Shown: one piece after another, positions 48,601-60,105 of the stretch | Position numbering within the stretch: the first letter of the stretch is position 1 | How the letters are laid out: each line of letters begins with the position of its first letter | Assembly (NCBI GenBank): GCA_021018815.1 | Contig: JAITYX010000002.1 | Span: 8,277,001-8,341,000, forward strand | Source of the DNA: Talinum fruticosum | Lineage: Eukaryota; Streptophyta; Magnoliopsida; Caryophyllales; Talinaceae | Reading direction: 5' to 3' | DNA: 64,000 nt | Program-made: the position numbers and the translations under genes | Notes under the pieces: generated by a model | Told to the model about the DNA's origin: nothing | The model's database searches: none | What the model saw: the letters and a program-made list of their open reading frames with translations, nothing else

Positions 48601-50241
48601 CCTTTGCTTTGGAAATCCAGTGCATGAGATTATGCACATACCAACTGGAAGTCACTCAGCAAATCGTATCTCTGTTCTGCAGGTAACTCTGTACCCCTTT
48701 CCATTTCATTGATGCAGCTTTGAAGCCTACAAATTACCAAGTGGTTAATAGACGACAATCCAAGTGTTGTATGCACCTGGGACCTCAGTGGAGAAACTTT
48801 AGTTTACACTAGCCCTACATTTAAGTCATTATGGCTACAACCAGTGGACCAGATAGTATTTTTATTGATTAAAAGACAATTTTTTACCATACATTATTTT
48901 TTGGCTTCATATTCAACCGTGCACTATTAGGCAACATACTTGATGCTTTTTTTCATATACTTTCAAGATTTGAGACATGTGGGTTGGCGGCTCTTTCCCC
49001 TGGAGAGGTAAAACTTGAAAAGATTCATCTTTTGTGCTTGCTGATTTGGGTCTAATGACAAGCTAGTAATCATCCAATTCGAGGTTCATCTTTCCTTTTC
49101 CTTTTCTTTGTTCTTTTTTTAAGAGAGGGAGGCTAGCTTTGACAGAACATCATTCAGTAATATCAATGATTTTTGCGGAAACCAGATTCAGTTTACAAAC
49201 CCCCTTCTCCCCCAAAGAAAAAAAATTCTTGCACGAGGACATCTAATCTAAGATAGCTGTGAGATGGAGTTGAGGCCATGTGCATGGTCCGATAAAAAGA
49301 GATTGATCTCATAGAAAATATGTGAGACTGTCTTTTGAGACTTTCTGAGATTCAAACATACCCCCCGATCTCTCAACAAAGTGACAATCCACAAATTCTG
49401 TTCAAATGCTTAAGTTGAGTCTTTTGATTTTGCATCTACTGTCAGTCGGTAATTAGCTTGTCAAGAAAATGTGATTAATAGTGGTCATATATTTTGCCAG
49501 TCATTTCAGTTTCTGACATCTGGCCTAGGTCAGAATCAGATTGTGTACTTTCTATAGTTTGTGGGTCAGGTCGTCAGGTAATCATGTACAGATCAGCTTT
49601 GTCATGTCTACTTTCACGTCAATTAAAATATCTGCATCACTGAAATATTTTAAAGAAATTCTGTGAGCATAATACTTCGTAAACAAACAAGAAGATTGGT
49701 GATAGCAGTCTCCCGACTAAAAATGATGTCTGCTATGGGTCGACCCTTTATGTTTTTGCTACCCCCAGTCCCAGTATATGAAATTATCAACCATGTCAAA
49801 AGTTACATTGTTCCTTAAAAATATCAACTATTTGACTGCAACAAATTGTACTTGTCTCTGTTGAAACAGCCTCAGAATCCCTATGAAAACCTTATGATCT
49901 TTCAAGAAAGCATGGTGGATCAGCTAGGATCATTGATAGTTTACACACCAATTGATACATCAAGCATGAGGATTGTGGCAACTGGTGTAGACTCAACCAA
50001 CATCCCAATTCTTGCATCAGGTTTTGCAGTCACCACCGATGGCCCTGATCAAAGAATCGGAGCTTCAACTAGCACAAGCATAGCAGGACCATGTGGCTCC
50101 TTGCTCACTGTGGCCTTCCAGATACTGGCCTCCAGCTCGCTGTCGACTGATGATGTGAGCAGGGACGTCGTATCAACTATTGATGCTTTCATGAGTCGTG
50201 CTGTCCGTGTGATCAAATCTGCCTTTGACTTCTCTGCTTAA
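42686..50241 (+). CDS. Class IV HD-ZIP homeodomain-START transcription factor (HDG8-like)
   Basis: Nuclear regulator of the GLABRA2/ATML1/HDG family, usually epidermal or reproductive. Exons: 42686-42798, 44276-44393, 44502-44691, 46126-46566, 46661-46762, 46847-47056, 47557-47736, 47837-48087, 48593-48682, 49870-50241. About 689 aa are expected. Homeodomain at about 22-79 ([20 protein letters not shown]; recognition helix [14 protein letters not shown]), then the plant zipper-loop-zipper with loop ICPSCGGP, a START domain (about 190-420, with [17 protein letters not shown] and [13 protein letters not shown]) and a C-terminal region ending [10 protein letters not shown]. The loop is off frame by two bases, consistent with contraction of the C-run at 44618-44622 and the G-run at 44626-44629, and exon 8 lacks one G at its start (47836-47838). 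The EIGE-GRRS junction is a few residues shorter than relatives. Resemblance is closest to the HDG8/HDG10/FWA group; the ortholog is uncertain. Confidence 0.9.
45571..45638. repeat. 34 bp tandem duplication in HD-ZIP intron 3
   Basis: Two adjacent copies of GAATTGGTGGACCCACTGAA continuing to TGGTGGTTTGCA, differing at one base. Confidence 0.9.
48101..48195. repeat. 48 bp tandem duplication in HD-ZIP intron 8
   Basis: Two adjacent copies beginning CTTTCTCCTAATCCTTGCTT and ending AATCATGAGAAAT, differing at one base. They start 13 bp after the exon 8 donor, so the first copy is close to the 5' splice site. Confidence 0.9.
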
Positions 50242-51404
50242 ATCTCGACTGCCCTTTGCTGTCAGCGATTAAGATATCAGAGGGGTTGTTTCTCTTTAAG
50301 TGCTTGCTTTGAATAAAAATGGGTTCAGGTTTCCTGGATTGTGCTTGATCTAAAACAGCTTTGTGCTCTGTTTTTCAGAGACTTGTAGAGTTTTAGTACA
50401 TTTTATGGCTTGCTGAGAGTTGCCATATTGACTGTGGAATAAATTTGGACGTGCTTCTCTTTTCCCCCTCCTTTTGATGGATTTGTTCTCCGTCCTTCCT
50501 TATTAGAGTTGGTGTTTGTTTTTCTTGGGTTGATTTGTGGTTTGTTCTCATGTTAATTATGACATTCTCAAACTGAATTGTTGGTGCATCATCACATCAG
50601 TCATTGAGTCCATTTTGAATATAATCTTCTTAGATATGTCAGCCTATTTCAACGGTATCATGCCTCCTGTGGGCAAACTCAAACTGATTCCACCAAAACC
50701 CCATTAATCAATTGAGGATGTTCTAGGCTTGATTTATATAACCTAGAAGTCTAGAATCAGTGACTCGATTTGGGCCCATGATCTGACTATCATCTATCCA
50801 TGCCAATTAATCTTCATTTCTTTCATTATTTAAAAAAATTAAAATGAAATATAAGAAACTTTTTGAGCCATAAGTCCGATGAATTTACATGAAATTACAA
50901 TTGGGGTGATGAAGATTGTGGAAATACAAAATTGTGCTATTGTGTTATCTTGCTAAGGAGAAAATATTTACACTAAAAAAAAATAGAAACTCTTCACATA
51001 TTTTGATTGTTTTTCTAAACCTTTTAACTATTTTTCAAATTGGGATAAATTAAATAAACTTTGATTGAGCTTAAAATTGAATTCTGACAATAGAAATAGG
51101 AAACTCCTTAGTACAAATTTAGAATTTGGACAAAAAATGTATATTGTGTCATTTTTCAATTGGCTTAATAAATTTAGGTAATTGAATCAGATGAAATTTT
51201 GTCAGGTATAATAATTAGACTATTTTTAGAGTTATGGACTTCTCCTTTTTTTTGATAGACTAGAAATTAGAAAAATCAAAGGGGAATCATCAAAAAGAGT
51301 TTTAAAAAAAAAGGGGAAAACTGGGGTTTTGGGTTTTAGAAAAACGGGCAGCAGCTGAGCGCGCTCCAAAACCCTCTGCGCCTCCACCACCTGAATCGGC
51401 ACGA
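50242..51404. other. Intergenic between HD-ZIP IV and TRM11
   Basis: The first few hundred bases are the HD-ZIP 3' untranslated region, with AATAAA-like signals near 50312 (GAATAAAAAT) and 50440 (GGAATAAATT). The end is the TRM11 promoter, with the telo-box-like CCAAAACCCTC near 51366 that is common upstream of translation-related plant genes. No other gene seen. Confidence 0.5.
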
Positions 51405-51417
51405 GAGAGAGAGAGAG
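51405..51417 (+). repeat. Short GA tract before TRM11 start
   Basis: AGAGAGAGAGAG ends directly at the ATG at 51418, as in the PSD leader. Confidence 0.7.
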
Positions 51418-54400
51418 ATGTGGTATCTGTGTGTATTCTTCCACCGGTTGTTAGACTTCCGGAAGCCGGAAGTCGAAGCTCTGGCTGAGCTCTTTGGCGC
51501 CTTTCAAGAAGATGCCACCAATGGCGAAAACCACAACCCCACTCGCTCCCTTCAATGGAGATTACCCGAGAATTTCCACCCTGATTGCCCTTTCCATTTC
51601 GTCAATCTCCCTTCTGAGGACATCGCTCGTAATATAGCTAGTCGAAGTCAGTTCTCACTTCTCTTTCTTCATTTCTTTCCAATTGCTAAATTTCTCGTTA
51701 TTTTCTGCTCTTCTGTCTTCGTTATTTTGGGCTCACTCTCCTTTATCCTCCTGTCCTAATGTGTATTCGACGTATTCATTTACTACGCATTTCAATTTGT
51801 TTGGTTGGGGGGTTTGATTCAAGCTTGAAAGCTTTTGTGAATTTTGGTTGCTTTTTTTCTTTTTTAGAATTTAAGCTGCATTGGAGTGATTGAATATCTT
51901 TAGGTGAAAGTTATGGGCTTTGAATTGATTGAAGATGTTTAGGTGAAAGCATTTTTAACTTGGCACATTTGCGTGATATGAGGGTTGCTGTATGATAAGC
52001 TTATCTTCAAGCTAGAAAGTGAGACTAATTGACCTATGGCAGGGCAGAATATGTAAGAGTATCATGTCTATTGACCAAAATTGAGTTTGGTAGGTATACT
52101 TGTGAAGGGAATGTATGAGCTTTGGGGAGAAGGAAGTACATATGAGCAACTAGAGCAGGCTGTAAGAGCTTATCCTGATGAGAATAAGTTGTCTTACTTG
52201 ACATCTGAAAGCAGCTTCAGGATAAATATTGACAGCTTTGGCAAGACTTTCAGCACTGACGAGCAAAAGGGTTTATTGAATAAGCTCTCATTCATTCCTT
52301 TCAAGGTATCATTATTGCTTTTCTTGATATGATTTGTATTGACTGGACATGTTAGCTCAATAATGTGTGATCTGAACCTTCTGTTTATTCCATTAACTCA
52401 GCATTTCCGGTGTTATTGGAAGTTATTGTTTGTGTGGGTGTTTTTCTTGACAGCGTTCCAATTAGGAACTGGAAGAGTAAAGGTTTTATGAGGAAGGGGT
52501 TTTTGACAATTCTTTTCCAACTTGGCGGTCTATGACTTTTAACATTTGCTTGTAGAAATCAGCTGTAGTTTTGGGTTCTATGTTAGATAAAAGAAATAGA
52601 CATAGATTTGCAAGTCCAAGAGTGAATGCATGAATTGGATAGGTTAAAAGTAAGGCATTTCGGTTGTTGGATTGAAGCGGGTTTTGCTGGTGTCTACAGC
52701 CCTGTCGCTGTTCAAGATAGAGTAGGAGAGCTGATGTTGTGGGGAGGTGGGAGTTCTTTACTGATGGTTTTTTCACCATTTCTACCCTTCTTTGTTTCTT
52801 TATAAGGGTGGTAAAGCCCATTAAAACGTACCAGCTAGCATTGGCTGGGGATGATTTTTTTTTTTTTTTAATAATTAGTTCGATTAGTTGTGATGTAAAA
52901 CAAAGAGAATACATGAAATAATAAGAATCTATCTAAGGCCCTGTTCTATTTCGTTGTAACATTTAGCTGTAAGGACCTGTAAGATAGTTAGTAAAGTTAG
53001 TTATAAAAAGTTGTAAGAAACTATAAGGCTATAAGCTAAAGCTAAATAGAACAGGGCCTAGTTTGCATAAAAGGTAAGGAAAAGTGAAATAAAAGAACAC
53101 AAAATATATATAGAAGTGTGAACTTTGTTGAGCCTTTTTTCTAGCTGGCAGTTTCTCATGTCTCATACTGAGTAATTCAGTGAACCTCATTCTGTGCAAC
53201 AGTGACTTGGCAGCTATGCTATTTTGTTGTTTATCTCAATCAAAAGGAACCATCTTACTATTGTTGTTACTTTTTAACTACTTACTCAAGCATACATAAA
53301 TTTTCTTTGAGCATGAAGGGTGACCATTTTCTCTTGTGTACTTGATATCTGTTTTCTCTTAAGCTTTGAATCCCCCGCCCCTCTCGTGCTGGTAAGTGAT
53401 TCTTCATTTGGTGTGTTTGTTGATGTTCTGTTTTAGGGCAGAGTAAATCTAAAGAATCCAGACCATAAGTTTTGGCTCATAGAAATTGATGATTATGGGT
53501 CAAACAATGGTCTTCCACCCATTGTTGAAAAGAGAATCTTTTTGGACGAGAGATTGGTGCGGCTGATAGAAAGTTGTTGCCCACATATCAATTGAAAAGC
53601 CGTAATTACATAGGACCAACAGCCATGGATGCTGAAATGGCATTCCTAATGGCTAATCAAGGAAATGCTGCCCCTGGAAAGCTTGTCTATGATCCTTTTG
53701 TTGGCACTGGGAGCATTCTAGTAGCTGCAGCACATTTTGGAGCCATGACAATGGTTAGTTCTTTTTAATTCTTTCTGTGTTTACAAAATAGTGCTTTTAG
53801 TAGCATTTGGCAGAAAATTATTCACAAACTGTGAAGTAGCATTTCCCAGCTAGTAGACTAATATATATTTTTCAGGGTGCAGATATAGACATAAGGGTGG
53901 TTCGGGATGGACGAGGACCTGACCGTAATGTTTGGAGTAATTTCAAGCAGGTAACCCATAAGTATTCTTGATCTCAACTTTACATTTGTTTGCACATGTA
54001 TTAACAGGATTTCATGCACAGGACAATAAAGGCTTTATGTAGCACAAAGAAAAATAATTACTATTCTTTTTTCTGATGAAGGGAAAAAACGCAGTGAATT
54101 TTATGTAGGATGCTCTAAAAATTCCTACTTGGCATCACGTTTGGGATGCTTATGCAGTCATCCTAAAGCTCGGACAGAACCAAAGAAATCTCGCTCTGAT
54201 GAATTATAATTCAATTCAATTTAATTTCAATGATTCATAGTCTGATTATTAACCACATAATGTATGTGGATTAGACTAACTACTAATGAATATCCTTATT
54301 CCTGGCTACTATTAGATATGCATAAAAATTAATAGAAAAATACTAATAATCATCATAAATATGAGAGCTCCTAAATATTAGATCATTTCTAAATTGTCAA

Positions 54401-56269
54401 AAGTCTGCATTTGCCTCATTTGCTGCTATCCTACCTCGCATTCTCGCCGAATAATCCCTGGTCGTCTAACTAGCTTCTTGTATCAATATGCTTTTCTTCA
54501 GATATCTTGTATCCTGGTTTCTTATGCCTTTAAAGTTTATTATTCGGACTTTTGTATATTATACTTACTATTTCTACAGTATGGATTGCCAGAACCAATA
54601 TCACTACTGAGGGCAGATAATAACCTTCCTCCTTGGCGTCATGGTTTAAAAGAGGTACTAACTCTTCGATGTTGTGCATAATTGTCAAGAGAAGTCAATT
54701 TATATACTTGTCATAGCCTGCATGGCTATCATGTACTGGAAAAATACCAGATGTCAGGTTGAAATCTTATGGCTCTGCCTTGTGCTAATATCTTCTTGTT
54801 GTTATTGTTTATGAATTGGCGTTATTTAAGTACGTTGGTCATCATTGTTGAGCATGCTAGCATTATCAAGTATGCTGCTCATAGTATTTTTTGGTCAATA
54901 TTGTTGCTCACTCTCCTTGGTCAAATTTTACTTGAAATTTTATACAGTTGATAATGTCACTCTTTCTTAGAAATAACCTCCACAAAGGTGCTTATATCTC
55001 ACATCTTGCTGCAATAATGGATATTGTAATTGTTCTCTGCATTACAGTTAAATCCCAACCTGTATGATCTTAAACTGTTGGTATGGTCCAGTCAGTGTCA
55101 ATTGGGCTTACGAAACAGAGTCTGGCCAGTCTGTGATTTGTTATGTTCACAATTGTAGGATTAGATTTCTCTTTCAGTGTTACGCTACTCTTTGTAGCTT
55201 CCTACAGAGAGACAAAGATAGAGATATGGAGGAGGGGGTGGGGAAAGAGTGTATGTCTGTGTACATAGAGGAATAGAGGTTGGGGTAAGTTCTGCCGATC
55301 GAGATGGCTGTCTGTTCCTTTAAACTGATGGAAGTTGTTGGGGATTACCCTAGACATAAAAGTGAGTTAAACTTTAGTGGGTTACAAACATTACATTAAA
55401 ATAGCATCTTGCAGCTATGAGCATCTCATGTATATGTATTTCATCCCTCAGGTGAGTCAGGTCTAAGCAGTTGTACTTCTAGTAGAAAAGGAACACTTTT
55501 CCTGCCTACATATACTCTCTAAGCAAACATCACACACTTTGCTTCCTATATATCTTACTTCCTCACTATCGTCAATTTTCTTCCGATATATCTTACTTCC
55601 TCACTTTTGGCATTGACATTCCCTTAATGGATTTCTCTTTACTTAAATGTTTGTTCTCACTCCCTCATCGGATACAATTTCATGATGTTTTTATTTATGT
55701 TTTGGTTATTTTTGCAAGATTTATGACGCGATAATTTGTGATCCACCATATGGTGTTCGTGCTGGGGGCGTAAATCCGGAGGTCGCAAATTGCTTAAGGG
55801 CGTTGTGGGGCCCTACACGGTCCCTGATGACAAGAGAGCAGGCCATATACCCTCAACTGCTTCCTATAGTTTGGTTGAGTGTGTTCATGATCTTCTTGAT
55901 CTGGCTGCCAGAATGCTTGTTATAGGCGGAAAGCTCGTTTACTTCTACCCAGTGCTAAGAGAGGAGGATTCACCGGACCCCACTTTCCCAGAGCACCCAT
56001 GTTTCGAACTAATTGCTGTTTCCGAGCAGATACTTAGCTATCGGTACAGCCGGGTGCTACTGACAATGGTCAAGGTAGCTCCATATACCGAAGAAATCGC
56101 AGAGGCAGCCAGAATTATGCATTTAGAGTTCAAGGCCAATCATCTGAAATGGCTCGAGGAGGGCAACCTTCATTCTGCTGTGTTTGCTCCTGCAAATCAC
56201 CAACAGGAAGGTGGTGATTCCAGATTCTGCAAAGACTCCAAGCCCAAATACAGGGGGAAATATGTCTAG
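51418..56269 (+). CDS. TRM11: tRNA (guanine-N2-)-methyltransferase TRM11 homolog
   Basis: Catalytic subunit that, with TRM112, makes N2-methylguanosine at position 10 of tRNAs. Exons: 51418-51646, 52094-52305, 53437-53753, 53876-53950, 54580-54654, 55719-56269, all GT..AG. The expected 486 aa is close to the 460-480 aa I know for yeast, human and Arabidopsis TRM11. The start gives MWYLCVFFHRLLDFRKPEVE, the usual N-terminus. The SAM-binding motif YDPFVGTGS lies at about 232-240, acidic GADIDIRVV follows, and the catalytic motif IV DPPYGVRAGG starts near 311. Two single-base contractions break the frame: the T-run at 53539-53543 (after KRIF) and the G-run at 55764-55768 (after GVRAG). Each exon regains a correct length with one extra base. 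Intron 2 carries a 122 bp MITE. Confidence 0.92.
52937..53058. mobile_element. Small Tourist-like MITE in TRM11 intron 2
   Basis: 122 bp with perfect 15 bp terminal inverted repeats: left GGCCCTGTTCTATTT, right AAATAGAACAGGGCC. Flanks are TAA and TAG, an imperfect 3 bp duplication. The interior is rich in GTTAGTTATAAAAAGTTGTA-like AT sequence. The perfect ends suggest a young insertion. Confidence 0.8.
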
Positions 56270-58747
56270 GGCTGGCTTCTGATTTGTTGTATTTCATGTT
56301 AGGATATCTGAATTTTTAAGATAGCTAATGCTTCCTGGCCTGTTCATCCTTGTTTGTTATATTATGGGCAGGTATTGGATTAGTGCAGGAAGAAACTAAC
56401 TTGTAACTTTTAGACTTTTGGCACTTAGGATTTCAACACGTCAAGTATGTATTTGAGTCATTTGTATCCACACCGACATTCATATTCAAAGTCGTGCATG
56501 TTTCTCTTTCTTATTCGTTTATTTATACATATTCATATTCTTTGTGTTGAAAGAATGAGGAGGTAAATGTTGAATAGTATTTACTTTTGTGGCTTCCTTT
56601 TTGTTTCCAATGAATGCAAGTGTCATTCTGATTCTCTCATTTTTCTTAAAATTATAAATTTAACTATACAATTTTGGAAGTGCCTAAAGCCCTAAACGAG
56701 AGGGGTCAATTTTCTCTCTTTACTTTGGCATATAAAAATATACTCCAAAAACAATAGAACCTCATGACCTATGTCTATGTGGCTAGGGAACCAACAACCA
56801 ACCCATAACCAAAAAAAAAAAAAAAAATGTTGCGATTTGCACCTGCTGCTGCATTCTCCAACTCTTATGTCTCCTGGCCTAAGTTGCTAGGTAGGCCATA
56901 GACTACGGTCTAATTTTACGTCTCAACCAGATTACTTTCCCATACCAGGCGCAGATTACCCCGTCAGCCATCTCATTGACAGCCTCCTATTCCCGCCACC
57001 CCCGCGTTCTGACACATTCTCCGGCCAAATCGCTCAGCATGCTTGATAGGCCACGGTCGGCAGTGCAGTATGCACCCGTGGCCTCCAGCCCACTACACCA
57101 CGTCTTCTCCCTCTCTCTCACTCCCCAATATTACGACCTCGTTGCATGTATATTGACACATGCATTATCATATATAGCCCTGAGCTTAGAAACCAAGCAC
57201 TCATAATTTTTTCAGCTTATCTGCCTATTAAAAAAGCATATGAGATATGTGTCCACAAGTCCATTCTGTCGCATTTTTGTAAATAATTACATCACGACTT
57301 AGTTATTTCGAATGTACTACTATCATGTTATTACAAGCCCAAGTGTATATCCATGTTGGACATTTAAGACTGTTCATGAGTATGAACACTGAATCTTAAG
57401 GCTTATTTTTGAACCAAATAGTATAGTAGATTAATTTTTTAAAACAAAATTTTTAAATTTAGTATGACACACATATAAAGACTCGACACCTTGAACTTGG
57501 ATATATGTACGCCTGATTTCAAGCAACATAACAATTAACCAAACACACCACTCGGATCGAAAGTCGATATATCTAAAACTTTCACATAACACACTCGGAT
57601 TCAAACTAATTAACCTCGCATTAATTAGAGGAAAATTTTATGGATGTGCAATGGATTTCCCACCCAAGGAGCTTGCAATTAGCTGTTATTGTCAGCTAGG
57701 TAGCTAGATCTAGGCAAGTAGAAGACTAAAGTCTGACACAAAGATCTTGATTAGTTTTTCTGATGGGCTTTTAGCTGGCAAAATAGAGGATTAAGTGCCA
57801 ATAATGGAGCTATTAGCCTATAATCCATGCTTGTAATCTTTATTTTGCATCACTCAACTCCCCCCAAAAAAAATTACCCTAAAAAAAGGTGGTATCATGA
57901 TCATGTGAATGCTAGGAGAGACAGTTTAGGGTTTGAGAGGGAGAAATTCGTTAACCACCAAAGTGGGGCTACTCCTCTTCATTTTCTAATTTTCTGATTG
58001 GCTATTTGGGGCAGGCAATGCATCGAATCCAACCCTAACCACGTGGATTTCCCTCCCCCTATCATTTGTCATATTCCCTTACATAGGACAAATTTGCAAG
58101 TATGGCATCTTATTTTCTTAATCAATATACTATTATTTCTTCATTACCCCTTAATCAAACTGCATTTATACCTACTTTCATCACGTTCTTTCAATCAATA
58201 CACTATTACTCATGCCCTAATAGAGATCCAACCATCTATATCAATACCGGCCTTTTCAAATGATTTGACACTTATTGTACTTTAAGCTTTGAGTAATTTC
58301 GGTTTATTATTAATGAAGAAAAAAATGGAAGAACATGATCCATCTTTTATATAATGAACTGGCCGTATATAAGGCTCGTTGAAGTTACACAAAAATCATC
58401 ATCCATTTCGTTTTCGTTCGTTTTTATTTATTTCGTTTGTTTTTGTTTATTTATTCTCTTTTCTATTACTCGTTTCTATTTGATTTTGTTCATTTATTCG
58501 TTTTTGTTTCTATTTGTTTTTATGTTACTTCAAACAAGCCCCGTGGTTTGATTCTAATCTATGATCAATAAATAAATAAACAGATATAGATAGAGCTTGA
58601 GCTGGAAGGTAACAGGAATCATAATTAGGAAGAGAAAAGAAGAAAAGGAAAAGACACAGAAACTCTCTCTTTCCTCGCTACACATAGTTAGGGGCCCTTT
58701 AACTTTTTGTTTCTCTTTGTGAGATCCTCTCGCTGGTCCCTTAATTC
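56270..58747. other. Intergenic between TRM11 and NAC
   Basis: 2.5 kb without a supported gene. The TRM11 3' untranslated region occupies the start. The frames 56976-57206 and 57998-58285 are proline/serine or leucine-rich by composition only. T-rich TTTCGTTTGTTTTTG stretches at 58400-58530 are low complexity. Confidence 0.55.
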
Positions 58748-58757
58748 TATATATAAA
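58748..58757 (+). promoter_or_regulatory. Putative TATA box of NAC gene
   Basis: TATATATAAA lies about 130 bp before the ATG, followed by a C/T-rich then GA-rich leader (58790-58862), typical of a plant core promoter and 5' untranslated region. Confidence 0.55.
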
Positions 58758-58883
58758 CCCGTAACCCCTCCGTAGGTTTTCCCTCTCCCACTCGATTCTC
58801 TCTCTTTCTCTCTCTTCCTCAGGAGAAAACCCTCAAGAGGAAAAGAGTTGAGAGAGAGAGAACAAACTAAGTTAAGTTGATCA

Positions 58884-60064
58884 ATGGCTCCTGTTTCATT
58901 GCCACCCGGCTTCCGGTTCCATCCAACGGACGAGGAGCTGGTGGCTTACTACCTCAATAGGAAGATCAACGGCCGTAAGATCGATTTGGAGATCATCCCT
59001 GAAGTTGACCTCTACAAGTGTGAGCCATGGGAGCTCCCAAGTATGTATCTGTTCAATCCTAAAACTCTAAATTTAGGGTTTAAGCCAAAAAAATTAAAAA
59101 AAAGAACCAAAATCTTTTTTTTTTTTTTTTTTGGAAAGAGGGAGTAGTTGAGTCATGGCTTCATGCAGAATATAGGGCTTTATAGTAACCAGTACGTACT
59201 TTTTAGAATGAAACAAAAAGACCAACAAAAGAAAAAAACTTGAATTTCTCCCACTTTATTTTCATGAATTATTGTAGCCGTAGATAAATTAAAGCAGAAT
59301 AAATTAGTATTTTATTAGTAATTAATTAATATATAATGTGAAAAAAATATTTAAAAAATGTTAAGGGAATTGACTGAGTCAAAGGAAATGCTTTTCTTTT
59401 GCATGGTTTTCTTCCTTTCTAGGGCTTCTTGGTGCTCCGATCCCTTTCTCGTTTCTACAATAATATATGCTTTTCTTTTGAGGCACTTCCCTTCATATGT
59501 TTCTCAAATCCCCTTCCATTCACATTATCAAAGATAGTTTCATAATATAACAAAGGAAGGACACTCAATCTTGAATTTGAAAAATATTCAAATTTATACA
59601 AAAAAAAAAAAAAAAAACTTCACTTAGCTTGTGTTTTTTCCCCAATTAGGTTATAAAACCGTCTTTTTATTCACATATTTTTCTCCATTTTTAGTGTCAT
59701 TTTAATCTGTTGGATGTATCGATTTTATTTGATTTAACCTTTGATCATATAATAAAACAAAAAGAACTCATTTTTTTCTAATATAGGTAAATCACTGTTG
59801 CCAAGCAAGGACTTGGAGTGGTATTTCTTCAGCCCAAGAGATCGTAAGTACCCGAATGGCTCGAGGACTAACCGAGCCACAAAAGCAGGCTATTGGAAGG
59901 CAACGGGCAAGGATCGGAAGGTTAACTCCCAAATGCGAGCAGTGGGGACCAAGAAAACCTTGGTTTACTATCGAGGAAGAGCACCCCATGGTCGTCGAAC
60001 TGACTGGGTTATGCATGAGTATCGTCTTGATGAAAGAGAATGTGAAGTTCCTTCTGGTTTACAG

Positions 60065-60105
<41 letters not shown>

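Noticed and set aside
16782..55768. PSD, ANTH, HD-ZIP IV and TRM11 as pseudogenes
   Set aside because: All lesions are one-base homopolymer contractions while catalytic motifs, splice sites and exon lengths are preserved; sequence error is the simpler reading, though it needs read data to prove.
56976..57206. 76-codon plus-strand frame between TRM11 and NAC
   Set aside because: Proline/serine-rich by composition, no homolog recognised, no promoter or splice context.
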